DNA from: Laccaria trichodermophora
Taxonomy: Eukaryota; Basidiomycota; Agaricomycetes; Agaricales; Hydnangiaceae
Assembly (NCBI GenBank): GCA_018417955.1
Contig: JACTVC010000031.1
Coordinates: forward strand, 492,799-556,798
Length of the DNA stretch: 64,000 nucleotides
Direction: 5' to 3'
Position 1 is the first letter of the stretch, and the number at the start of each line of letters is the position of its first letter. This document shows positions 1 through 10,549 of this stretch, piece by piece. The position numbers and the translations under genes are program-made. The notes beneath the pieces were generated by a model. It did not search any database and was not told where the DNA came from. It was given only the letters and a program-made list of their open reading frames with translations.

Positions 1-1315
1 GAAGCTGGTGGATTTACTTGAAATGTGTCTTGAAATATTGGGCACATTCTGAATACATTTAATAATGGCTGGGCACATCAAAATCCAATATTGAATGAGC
101 TGCTGGGGAAATTTTGATGCACATTTTATGTTACAGGTGTTAAGTGTAACGGGTGGTTATTAGGCTTCGAGTTTGTTTGTTTGTTGGTCTGTTACGTTCC
201 CTTAATTCTACGAGACGACGTAGTCTTTCGCTATCACTTCGTTATGCCCTTAATAACGACAGTATAGGGTTCCGCAATGCTCTATGCCCAAAGGACTGTT
301 GTATAGAGATTCGGTATCTGTTCTTAAGTCGTATGCTGACAACGTTCTAATTCTTAAGTCTTCGATGTTGAAGACTTATTGGTTCAAGGTTTCAATAGAG
401 ACTCTAAGTCAAAAGACTATAGAGTTCAAGGGTGACTAAGATCTGAAGGTCTGATGTTGGGTTGAACTAAGCCTGTATTGCCTAGGTTCAAGCTACTGAA
501 CACAAACGAAAGCACCCTACTTATATACTATGACCATGAGTCAAGTACAAGTCAGAAGTATGAGTTTGTATGACTTGTATAGAGTCAGACGAATCATACT
601 GTGTCTATGTAAGTCTATATGAATCATATGAATCTATCTAAGTAAGTATGAATCATAGTAGAGAAATCTGACTGGGATGCGTGTCTAGAACTGTCCATTA
701 TGGTCTAGATACGTCTTAGGAATATGTAATTGTCTGCGCATGTTTATATGTATTGTAAAGAAAAGAGTTTGTAACATTTTACCAACAGTTCTCATGTAGT
801 CCCTTGTGCACATCCTAATTGCAGTTGATGTTCAATGTTGGGCATATTTTGAATTTACCCACCTGACAAATATGAAGTAAATTATTGAGCAATAATGCCT
901 CTGATCAACATATGCCTAGGATTTACTAATTGGACAAATCACTGTTTCACCCCTGTGTGAATGACAACATTTTTCTTGATGAAGTTCACAGAAATTTCAC
1001 ACACTTTGAGCTCCACTTAACCAAGCCCTGTCTGCAAAATACCTTGAGAAGTGCATATTGAGACTTGTACCTAGTTTATTTCTATGTACTCAATCTTGGG
1101 CTCCACCCAATATCCCTATCAATTAGTTACTTGTGTCCATGACCTAGTACTCATTCTTTCCTGATGGTTCTGCCTTTTTTTGATGAGTCTCATGGATGCA
1201 AGCCACAATAACAAAATCTTTATATGAAAAATAAGAAAGGAACAGCAAAAATACTCTAAATTCAGTGCTAAAGCATAGCTATTGGTCAAATTTTCTAATA
1301 CAAGTACAAAATGGT
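1..1315. other. AT-rich region without recognisable gene
   Basis: No coding segment is convincing here. The only sizeable open frame (153-350, +) has no recognisable motif. Around 530-720 the sequence is built from diverged copies of a short AAGTATGAATCAT/AGTCTATATGAATC-like word, so it is low-complexity. It lies 3' of the Rep-like gene. I looked for a capsid-like frame and for the geminiviral origin nonanucleotide TAATATTAC on both strands and saw neither. Confidence 0.5.
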
Positions 1316-2681
1316 TCAGAATGTGCTATCCCCTTCAACATACAGTTTGTGATCAAGATGAACAATCACAGAATTTGCCTGTAACCAATTCTGGTCCCAG
1401 CTAGAATAATTCATGGGATTGGAATTTGAAAGCCAGATGGCAGGCCCACCCCAAACCACCCTTCTTTTCTTGCAATATTTTTCATTGAGGGTGAACTCTC
1501 TTTGTGCCCCCAGCCAACACTTGTATTGAGGAAATGAGGCTGGGTCTATGTCATCCAGCACAATATAGGAAGCCTGATTTTCATCAAACTCAGATCCATT
1601 CATCTGGAAATTGTGGTAGGAATGAGGACCTGAAATAATGAGTATAATTGAGCAAATGAGGACAAAATGAATTTACCAAGGGATCTGGCCCATTCTGTCT
1701 TCCCAGTCCGACTTGGACCCCAAATAATCAAAGCCTTAGGCCTCTCAAGTTTTTTCATCTCATAGTTGGCCCAATCAGTGACTACCTGAGGCAGATGTGG
1801 AAAATGAGAATAGTTTGAGATATATCTTGGCTGGACTTTCTCATAACGATGAGCCATGTAGACACGGAGATTAGAAAAGTTGTTTGCATAGGCCTTGGGA
1901 TCAATTTCAGTGCACCTCATTGTGAAGTCCCCTGCTGTTTCTGCCTCAAGAATATATGTCCAGCCAGCTCTGGATGAAGTCAAGCCCTGTGCAACCACAT
2001 CAACAGGACCTGACCATGGGCCAAATCTCTCAGAAAATGGGTCCTTGTGGATATAATCCCAAGCCCGCTCAACATCACCTTGACGAGAAAGTCTGTGTTT
2101 TATTTGAGTAAAACAATCTGAAATTTTTAAAAAGAGTACATACAGTCGGATGTTGGGATGTAAGTGAAGGACATCAAAAATCCTTGATGCGGATCTGAAG
2201 CGGACATTGGGACTCTTTTCAAAAATGCAAATGATGTGCCAATGGAAGTGTCCATCTCCATGCATCTCCACCACTCCTGCCCACTGCACAGGTGGACGAG
2301 CCAGAGATTCAAGCATCATTTCAGCCTCAGAGACAGAAACATCTCCAACCTTAAGTCCAAAGTTAGTATATTCTCTGTACATTAATACAGCATGATTCTT
2401 ACCTGAGAGTAGGTCAATAAATACCTTGCTGCTTTGAGGCGAAAATTTGGTCCTGGTTCAGGTGTGAATGGTTTACCAGGGGGGCTCATAGCTGGAGCAG
2501 ACAAGGGTGGGATAGATCTTTGTCTGATGGAGTATGGAGTAGATTGCATAGATCTTTGTCTGATGGAGGATGGAGTAGATTGCCATCTGAAGGTTGTTGA
2601 AGGCTGAGAAGGAGTTCCCAGAGGTTGACTTTGAGGAGTAGAGTGATCAGGAGGTGGAAGTCTGAAGCGACCATAAGACAT
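1316..2681 (-). CDS. rep: Endogenous CRESS-DNA virus-type Rep (HUH endonuclease + SF3 helicase), intron-containing
   Basis: Replication initiator of the geminivirus/genomovirus lineage: the N-terminal HUH domain nicks and joins ssDNA, and the C-terminal domain is an SF3 helicase. Four exons fit: 2681-2403, 2349-2144, 2092-1677 and 1629-1316. The three introns (53, 51 and 47 bp) have GTAAGA/GTATGT/GTAAAT donors and AG acceptors, and the first carries a perfect TACTAAC branch point. The exons sum to 1215 nt, an uninterrupted frame of 404 codons. Motifs in order: motif I LLTYSQ at the end of exon 1; motif II HFHWH with a following geminivirus-Rep-sequence-like FDV...HPNI block; motif III YIHKD with the catalytic Tyr; Walker A GPSRTGKT; Walker B VLDDID; motif C WLSN. 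Every catalytic motif is present. The roughly 85-residue Pro/Ser-rich extension before motif I is unlike viral Reps, where motif I lies near the N terminus. A TATAAAAA box lies about 45 bp upstream. I infer an old integration kept as a host gene; no capsid gene is adjacent. Confidence 0.85.
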
Positions 2682-2724
2682 TTTGAGTGAGGAGATGATG
2701 AGAAGTACACAAGCAACACCACCC

Positions 2725-2732
2725 TTTTTATA
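2725..2732 (-). promoter_or_regulatory. TATA box of the Rep-like gene
   Basis: TATAAAAA on the minus strand, centred about 45-50 bp upstream of the ATG at 2681. Spacing and sequence match a core promoter, which suggests the Rep-like gene can be transcribed by the host. Confidence 0.5.
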
Positions 2733-2785
2733 CTGTTCTTTGGAGCATCATTTTTTCAAGGATAAGGATACCAACAAAACTTGAT

Positions 2786-3450
2786 CTACTTTATCAGAGA
2801 AAAGAGTTGAAATATATAAGGAGGTCCATAAGTTCCCACATAGTCCAAGCAGAAAGTTAAATTTCTGAACAATTCCAATGGAAGGCAATGGGCAGGAGAC
2901 TCAGTCATTTTGTTTTCCACTCCATTGGCATTGTTCAGAATGCGGGAGCCTCGTGGAACGGTTCCCAACGGCATCCGTCGGAGTGTGTGATTCCGCGGGA
3001 ACCCGCATGAGAAACTACATGGTAAAAATGGTGCACTCGGAGGAGCAGGAGTTGAAAACTCCGTTTCGCAGCCAATTACACCATTTGACATTTCAACAAT
3101 ACTGTCTACGGGTAAGTATTCGTCACTCAGACTCACGCTGTACTCATCATCCACCGCCTGCTTTGAAGTTTAATTATCTCTTTCAGCCAAATCTAAATGG
3201 CCGTTCGGTATTGGACGCTATGCGGAATATTTATGAGTTCTTCAAGAATGCACTCGGAAAGGGTAGATATCATTTACGTCAGCCAACACAAATTTTATGA
3301 TGAGCTAATCTTGCTTCGTCCTCACCGTCGCCTTCAATGATTTTCTTGGCGGCACGCCTTATCTCTTCATCCTGAACAGCTGCAACAGGCACCTTGAGGT
3401 GCCCCTCTAAACCAGGCTCGAGCTCACTAGCCATGTCCTTCGTTGGTATG
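2786..3450 (-). other. Possible unrecognised divergent gene (weak)
   Basis: Two minus-strand open segments (about 3279-3451 and 2786-3154) read as ordinary protein. The first begins at a CATG shared with the proposed ERT1 start and contains the charged stretch AAKKIIEGDGEDEARLAHHK. No motif is recognised, and I cannot find a clean splice joining the two segments. This may be a small multi-exon gene transcribed away from ERT1, or simply the promoter region between Rep and ERT1. Confidence 0.2.
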
Positions 3451-5036
3451 TGCTGGAACACCCACTGAGTTTTGAGTAGGCCCAGATCTTCTTTAGCAGA
3501 GGAAACGTCGGAAACAAGGCAACCCAGTAACGACGACGCTGGAAGGAAGAAGAAAACGGCGAAGAGAAAGAAGGTTAACCATGCATGTTTGTATTGTCGG
3601 CGTAGCCATATGACGTGTGACGATGGGAGACCATGTCAACGCTGGTGAGTCCAATGAAATTCGAGATTCAAAATCTGACGTCAACAGCATTAAGCGCGAG
3701 ATTGGCCACTTGTGCCACGATGAACATCGATCGCGACCTCCTGAAGCCCAACCTGCGACGACAGCAGCCTCTTCAAGCCAGGTGCGGACGTCCATGCCAG
3801 GTACCCACAGTTCACGTTTCCCCAAGGCTAGCATTGACAGCTACTCCAGTTACAGCGTATCAAGGTTCCCTACCACAAGCTACTTCCGCTTGGCCAATGG
3901 TCTTTCCCCAATCGTACCAGCCTCAGAACTTTGGCAACGAGTTTTCTGTCCTAACGCACGTTCCCGCTCTTTTTCTTCTGAATCTTTTCTCATACCCCCT
4001 CAGAGACTTTTTAGAAACACTCGACGACGGATTCTTTTTTACTCCCCCAACAACTGTTGCACCCGCCCTCATTTCAAATCCTTTCCCGACTCCGACGGAG
4101 GCAGCAGCAGCTCCTATAACGACCGAAGTCGCTGCTGCCGAGCCGCCACCCGTCCTTTTACCCGCTGACAAGACGGAAAAATTCCTTCTCACAGCTGCCG
4201 ATCAGGAATCGGGGTCCCGCGATGAACGGTTAAACCGCGTTATCAGGAGCAAGTACGAAGCGGGGTTACTGAAGCCGTACAACTACGTCAAAGGATACGC
4301 AAGATTGTCGCGCTGGATGGAGAACAACGTATCTCAGGAATCGAAACAGGCGATTTTGCAGCCGTTGTCGATTCTGCGGCCAAAGTTCCGAGTGAGCACG
4401 TTTGCATCGTTGAGCTATTCTGGGCTGATGGGTATAGGCTGTGGCGCAATCTTTGAGAGACCTCGACCTGGTATTCATTGAGGAGGCGTTTGAGCGCATG
4501 CTTCTCGACTACGATAGGGTGTTCCTTGCCATGGGGATTCCGGCCTGTCTGTGGAGAAGAACGGGGGAGATTTACAAAGGGAACAGAGCGTTTACTGAGC
4601 TCATTGGTTTGGATGGGCACTTGATGCGTGATGTACGTTTACTATCTGTCTACCCCCATCCATGACTTACTCGCACTCTAGGGAAGGTTATGCATTTACC
4701 AACTTATGGCCGAGGAGTCAGCAGTAAATTACTGGGAGGTCAGTCATTTCGCACATTGGAACTCGAACATTCTCACAATCGCTACAGAAATACGGCCACG
4801 TCGCATTCGACTCGAGCCAAAAAGCCGTTTTGACGTCGTGCGTACTCCGACACAAGCCACGGCTCCAGCTTGGCTCGTCAGCGACGTCGAAGAAAGACAA
4901 ATCGCTGGTGAAGGAAGAGAACGAGATCGGTACTCAGACTGAGGAAGGGTTTATCAACTGTTGCTTTTCGTTCACCATTCGTCGTGACGATTGGGGAATT
5001 CCGAGTATGATTGTGGGCAATTTTATCAGGTCGTGA
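3433..5036 (+). CDS. ERT1: Zn2Cys6 transcription factor, ERT1/AcuK type (gluconeogenesis regulator)
   Basis: Nuclear DNA-binding regulator of the ERT1/AcuK family, which controls gluconeogenic and respiratory genes. A basic KKKTAKRKK stretch is followed by the zinc cluster ACLYCRRSHMTCDDGRPCQ, then C-IKREIGHLC after a 43-bp intron (3645-3687); all six Cys are present. Downstream come the conserved SKYEAGLLKPYNYVKGYAR, the PAS-like LLDYDRVFLAMGIPACLWR, MAEESAVNYWE and the C-terminal NCCFSFTIRRDDWGIP. Introns: 3446-3499, 3645-3687, 3801 to 3840 or 3849, 3956-4003 (needs a GC donor), 4392-4437, 4633-4681, 4739-4787. The start at 3433 is inferred: exon 1 is only 13 nt, and its in-frame continuation hits a stop unless the 54-bp GTATGT...CAG intron is removed. 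The reading frame looks intact. Family identity is firm; the first two exons are less certain. Confidence 0.88.
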
Positions 5037-5239
5037 ACAGAAAATGAAGTATAGCTGTATGTAATATATTTTTTTCAGATTTTTTTGAGGTCGTCATGCC
5101 AGCGCCAAGACCTTCTGTGACGTCACGTCTTTTTTTAGCCACATCCCTCTGAACCAAGTCTCGTCCACCAAGGTTTCACAGCTCTCGTATTTAGAGGTAT
5201 GGCCTCCCTTTGAACGACAAACCTACCTGTCTCATCCCC

Positions 5240-6363
5240 ATGTCGGTGGTCTGGCTCTCAGTTTTATTGATATCCACCTTGGGTTTATTCTTTGGCCTGT
5301 TCTTTGGGCTAAATTATCCGGGTACGCGTCTAATCCGCTGAATCTAATGCACCTGCTTAACGATCCACATTCAGAAATACTAGACCATGAGTGGCCCGCG
5401 ACAACATGCAGCCTCGTGAACGCCGAAATCCCATCTCGCTACTGCTGCGAGGCATCACAATGCAATCAGCTATGCATCAACGCGGAATCTGGACTGCCGA
5501 AATGCAATACGATCATATCCCGACTGAACGAAAACTACGATCCACTTGCCTGCGCTGCTGATAGTGGACAGTGTCCGCCGACGGGGAGTACATGCGATGG
5601 AGGGTAAGTGTGTGCTTGAAACACGAAGCATGATCACCGTTCAAAGTTGGCGCAGGGTAGATAATTGCAACAGCTGTTGCTCGATATGTGAAGCCTGCAC
5701 GACTACGTGAGTATTTATGACCCTTTCGACCTTACCGCCTGCTTACTGATTTAAAAAGGTGTTCTGGAGATCCGCAGACATGTACATCGTCTTGTACCAC
5801 TTACCCGTACGATTTCTATATTCTTCTCCTTCCAAACGCTAAAAATAACATACATATTATTTATAGATGCGCCTGTCAGTGGGGTTGCGACAACTCATAT
5901 CACAGCAACTGCATCATATCATGCCCAAACTGCTACTCTGTCGTGCTTGCCTACGCTTATCGAACAATGAGCGGTAGCCTCGAGATCGTAACCCAATCAA
6001 AAGATTTTGAACAAAATAAGGATAAAGCGGGAACGTTCCTCAACGACCATCAGTTGAATACTACGTCTCCCTGCCGTTATAATCCGGACAATTTATCTCA
6101 GGCGCGTTTTACATTTTCGCTGATGTCAGACACACCCCTGACGCCTTTTCATTCAGATCGACTTCGAAATATCATATACGAGATGGAAATGGGCTATCAC
6201 CTCCGTTTTCGGAATAATCCCTCTGGCAATCGTTTTGCTCGTTTGTATTTTCTCTTACATTCGCTACAGGAAAAATCGCCCCAGTCGGCGGGAGATACTT
6301 CACATGGAGCCTCTTCCGGCTACTTCGGTTCAGCACAAAAATGACGGCCGTATTGGAGTCTGA
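5240..6363 (+). CDS. Cys-rich membrane protein with two TM segments (basidiomycete family)
   Basis: Begins with a hydrophobic segment (VLLISTLGLFFGLFFGL), then a long extracellular-type Cys-rich part: SRYCCEASQCNQLC, CPPTGSTCDGG, NCNSCCSICEAC and CNCIISCPNC-like pairs. A second TM helix (SVFGIIPLAIVLLVCIFSYI) ends in a short basic tail. This resembles a widespread mushroom family of unknown function with the same YNP...WKWAITxxFGIIP ending. At least five exons are needed. The last intron (6102-6156) must start with GC to join NLSQ to IDFEISYTRWKWAI in frame; its branch point CTGAC and CAG acceptor are good. No function can be assigned beyond a cell-surface location. Confidence 0.72.
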
Positions 6364-6768
6364 GGAAGGACGTCACTTCCCCCACTGGAGAAGAATATAG
6401 CTTATCTCCTACCATCTTCATACGCTCCCATTCTTAGTTAAAGTGGCATTTCCCGCAATCACAAAGAGGTTCATTCGCCCTTGTACCATCACTGTTCGTT
6501 TAAATTGATGCGCTGCAAGATATATACTTGTTTGAAGGTGAGTGGAATAATAAGATCCATTGCGCTGGAACTTTCGGATGTAATGTGGTTGCTCAGAGAC
6601 GACCACATGTCGACCCAGTTGCCATCGTACATCAACGAACTGGGGTCACTACTGAGTACTGAACTTCAATCAACGTTAATGCAATATTATTAACTGCTTA
6701 AATAAGAGAACAAAGGAAGGTGCGAAGTCGTAGGGCGAATGGTCCGTGATGTATTTCGACGAAAAAAT
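6364..6768. other. Intergenic, convergent gene ends
   Basis: Lies between the stop of the Cys-rich membrane protein and the stop of the peroxygenase, which converge. The short open frames (6418-6606 -, 6481-6693 +) carry no motif. No transposon end or tRNA was seen. Confidence 0.5.
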
Positions 6769-8165
6769 TTACTTTCCATAAGGGAAGATCTGTTCACAAT
6801 CCGACCCGTTGAGTGGGCTGTAAAAATTATTGAGATTCCTCTTCAAGGCGTCGAGCAAAACGCCTTTGGGATTGGGGTAGAGCGACTTTACGGTCTGATT
6901 GACGAAGTTGACGTAAAGCAAGCAGAAGTGGTCGAAATCCGCAGAAGTAGGGTCAAGGACATAGTTCCCAACTCCCTCGTTCTTTCCCGGCGCAATAGGG
7001 TGGGCACTAGCAATGGCGCTAATCCCATCGCCGATTGCGTTGAGGCCGATAGATTGATTGGGCCGGAAAAAGTCTTTGGGCATTTGGCTGTTTTGGAAGA
7101 ACCCACGCGCGTTCGGTAGACTAAGCCGTCCGTCTGATACGCGGCCGTCGACGAAGAATACCAGGGGAAACACGGACTCAGCATACGCCGTGAAGTAACG
7201 GGGGGAGATAAAAGAAAAGTTTGGGTTCGTCGCAATAGATTCTTGAATGCGCTTCCATCTAAACTCGGCTGCTACGCTCAGATTGTAGTATCCCCCGCCG
7301 AATTGGTTGCTGAAGGCAGAGAACTGTGAGGAGAATTTAGCCTTTCATTGCAAAAGCGTAGAATATAACTCACTTCATCAAATTGTGTCTCGTTAAAGCT
7401 GTGGTTGTCTCCGAAAAATGCGTCTCCTAAGGGCTCGAGTCAATTGTTATCTAATTGTCGGGGCAATGATCATACCTCGAGTCATACTCGCATCACCTTC
7501 AGTCAAATAAATGTCAGAAAATCTCCACGGTCGACAAATCGTGATTACATGCCTTCAAATACGGCGTGCGTGTTGAGACCACCGACAGTGGCAGGCGCAG
7601 GCGGGTCAGGGCCGGTCTGAGGGGTTTTTCCACCGATGCTAAGCAAGTCCGTGATCTGGTTGCCGTCAACGAGATGCGCAGCGTATGTAACGAAGACCGC
7701 CAAATCATTTCCCATATTGAATCCTGAGCAACAATCAATATCAATTGTCAGGAATTAATCGAACAACAAACCTTCCTGCACCGCGTTGACAATTTGTGCT
7801 GGAGTAGCGATGCCGTTTCGGGGAAGCCACTGCACGAATAAAACAGTCACACTTAACTCCGATGAAACGCAACCATAAATGTCCGAACTCACCCCATGGG
7901 AGGCCAGTGTGTTTAACCCAGGGCAAGGACCTCGAATATCGCCATATCCGAGAGGCTTCCAGGGGTGGTTCTTGTCGTTGACCAATTTTGTTGAAGTATT
8001 CTTCAGTGGTCCAGGAGGAGGGCCAGCGTTACGAGCTTCTAGCAAGGGAATGATACGGTCTAATTCCGCCTCTGAAAGCCCAGCAAGGGAACCGTATGAT
8101 GGGAATGCTACAGTGGTGGAAGATAATACCAGGGCAATAGCTGCGAGGAAAGTAAGGCGAGCCAT
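6769..8165 (-). CDS. Unspecific (aromatic) peroxygenase, long type, secreted heme-thiolate peroxidase
   Basis: Secreted H2O2-dependent mono(per)oxygenase of the chloroperoxidase superfamily that oxyfunctionalises aromatics and alkanes. Six exons (8165-7893, 7829-7772, 7723-7553, 7496-7476, 7426-7374, 7323-6769) give 376 aa, close to the usual length of long UPOs. Features: signal peptide MARLTFLAAIALVLSSTTVAF; heme-ligand motif RGPCPGLNTLASHG with the axial Cys; the acid-base motif E-G-D split across intron 4; FFGDNHSFNETQFDE; and the conserved Arg in PRYFTAYAE that marks long UPOs rather than short ones (His). The C terminus matches the family (YPNP...CEQIFPYGK). Intron 4 begins with GC (7552); no GT alternative keeps the EGD motif. 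Several N-x-S/T sites fit a glycosylated secreted enzyme. A TATAAGA lies upstream on the same strand. Confidence 0.93.
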
Positions 8166-9578
8166 TATGCACGACTAAATTGTTGGAAATCGACGCCTAC
8201 ACACACCTATCTTATACTCGTGACAATGATCTCAGAATGCTGTGAATGACCAGGGGCAGCTGCGCTAAGGTCACATCAACTCTAAAAGGCGATGCGGTGC
8301 TTTCAACTTCCGCAGTGGCAGGAAACGTGCCAGCCGTCAATGACTCGATCCGTAGATTTTTCATAGCGTCGACGACTTACAAGCGAAGTTAACGCGCAGG
8401 AGATAATAAATGCAGTTGACCTTTCGGGTCATAATTTTCAAAACCCGAGGGTGAACCGTGAGCGCTTGAGCTTGTACCAGGTTTGCACTATATAACCCAC
8501 GTCCAAGGTTAGTCCGCTTATAGTCCGTTCTATTTATAAACCGCACCTCCAGATCACCTGTAAATGGGCGAGACACGTTCTTGGGTATGGTACGAAGCCT
8601 GACCGACGCAGCAAATTACTCAACAATGAAAGGAGATATCTTCGAATAAGTATCCTAACCGGACACAGCGGAGATTTCTGTAGATCAGAAGGCCAGTCGA
8701 TCAAAAAACTTTGTCTCAAAATAAAGCCACCTGGTGCGCAATGCAAGGTCAAGACATAAGCGCCAAGGCCAAACATACCGATAGTAGGGTGATGCTGTCA
8801 GCATAGTTACCGCGCCTGCTTCGCTTTGTAGTAGCTGCGCCGCAGTGGGGTCATAGTATCTTACAGATAATGGTAAGATATCAGAATGGACTTGGTGTGG
8901 AGGGCCCCCGACACTGACCAAATGAAACTTTTCAGTAAGCACGTATGGCAATTTCTGTAGCAATAACGGGGTATATGTAAGTCACCATGATCAAGGAAGA
9001 AGGAAGGTCTTAGGTCAGAGCATCTAACATCGCACCCCTTGATGTGGTAACCGTGGCTAGCGGGGCTGAAAGTGGAAATGTGAAGCGGAGAAGTAAAGTT
9101 GCGACGAGCCCTCCCCTCCGGAGCCTCCTCACAGTGATGAATAGCGGAAATAACCGATGTCGACGGGGAATGCTTACGACTTGTTTATGAACAACCAAAC
9201 CGCTGGTCACGCTTGTTCAACTAGAGTCCGACGGTTGCGTCCTGTGGATGAGGGTCATCAGTCAAACGTAGTCAACCTTTTGACACCCGCATGATGTACA
9301 TAAATCGATACCTACCTCCTGAGGAGAAATGTAAGGCTAGATCCTAGACTGTCACCAGGCAATTTAAATTTGTCCAAGCTCCGCCGAAGTCGGATCCGGA
9401 AAAGGCCGACGAGTTCAAGCCCTTTGGAAAGCGAGAATAGAAATCAAGTAACGGAGCAGAAGACGAGTACAATTCCAAAAAAAAAGCTAGAAATACATGC
9501 AAGGAGAAAGATCCTCAGGCCTCAGGACTCATGGAGGATTGATTCTTGAGATGCGCCTCAAAAAAATGTGATGACAGT
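8166..9578. other. Intergenic region without recognisable gene
   Basis: This is the region between the peroxygenase promoter (the proximal part contains TATAAGA on the minus strand near 8210) and the 3' end of the next minus-strand gene. Open frames of 65-92 codons at 8361-9210 have no motifs and overlap in several frames, as expected by chance. No repeat structure was noticed. Confidence 0.4.
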
Positions 9579-10549
9579 TCAAGACGGCGGAGTGTCGTAA
9601 CACGTTACATCCTCAAATTCCCAGATACCGTAAACCCCTGGCTTGCCCTGTATGAAAAGATCATAAGGACAACTTATCTCCGGACGTGGGGGTATACTGA
9701 CCGAGTTTGTGCAAGTAAGGGGAAAGTTGGGCTTCTCAAAGTCAGCAGGCGTCGTGGCGCACATGATTTGCCAGTCGTCTCCCTCTCTCAAATTTTCGAG
9801 ACGAGATTCGAAGCGCTATCCCAAGGATTCATACGTCGCCAGTCAAGAACACGATGAAAAGCGCACCCTGGTATCCATGGTCGATCCATGGTCCACGCAT
9901 CCCTAGTAATCCCAACTCATTTATCAGCAGGATGAGATGGAGATAAGAAAAAGAGTACCCTATCCTCAAAATCGCCCCACCATGTTCTACAATCCGATTC
10001 ATCAAAGTCAATAATCCAGTGCCCCCACATGCCTCCCCATGAGCCCTAGAAGGTTGTGAGTATGGGGAAATAGTTGCAAGATGCAAAACTTACCAAATCC
10101 TGACAGAAATCTGGGATCAAAACCGTCCCGTGAATTCCCACAGGAGTTTCCCGGCACGTTTTCAAGGCGTCGGCACCTGAGGGAATATTAACGAGTTTGG
10201 CTGTGTATTCCCGCGTGGCATATCGTAAACAGTGTTCGCCGCCTTTGAGGCCTCCCCATGACGGGGCAGTGGTCCCGTCATCTGTCCAGATTTCCAAATC
10301 CTTTTGGGCCATCACCATCTGCATCGAAGTCCTCCACCACCCGCCCCGCTGTATTTCATCGTCTTCAGAAGGTAAATCACAGAAATGAGTCCGCTGGCAA
10401 GCCAATTTCCGCAAGATGAAGAGGGATTTCTCCAGTGCGAATGAACGGTCGTGATAGAAGAGAGGGTAAGCTGAGAGCACAAGCGAAAAGAGCCAAACCC
10501 CGACAACGGCTAGGAGCCCTAGATGTGATACTATTCGGCTTCGTTCCAT
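9579..10549 (-). CDS. Single-TM protein of a basidiomycete-specific family (WGHWIIDF / GIWEFED type)
   Basis: I choose MERSRIVSHL at 10549 as the start because a TM segment (LGLLAVVGVWLFSLVLSAYPLF) follows immediately; an upstream in-frame ATG exists at 10612. Conserved-looking blocks are AKLVNIPSGADALKTCRETP, then after introns GSWGGMWGHWIIDFDESDC, EGDDWQIMCATTPADF and GIWEFEDVTC. I recall this block order in many mushroom hypothetical proteins, with Trp/Cys-rich modules exposed on the lumenal or extracellular side. Four introns (about 50 bp each, all GT-AG) join the blocks in frame and the stop is at 9579. Function unknown. No broken frame was found. Confidence 0.7.

Noticed and set aside
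2127..2312. Minus-strand frame overlapping the Rep gene in another phase
   Set aside because: Pure overlap with exon 2 of the Rep; a possible small overlapping viral gene is not supported by any motif.
2393..2402. Very short 28-bp intron in Rep ending at the first CAG (2375)
   Set aside because: Too short for a fungal intron; the 53-bp version has a TACTAAC branch point and gives the conserved reading frame.
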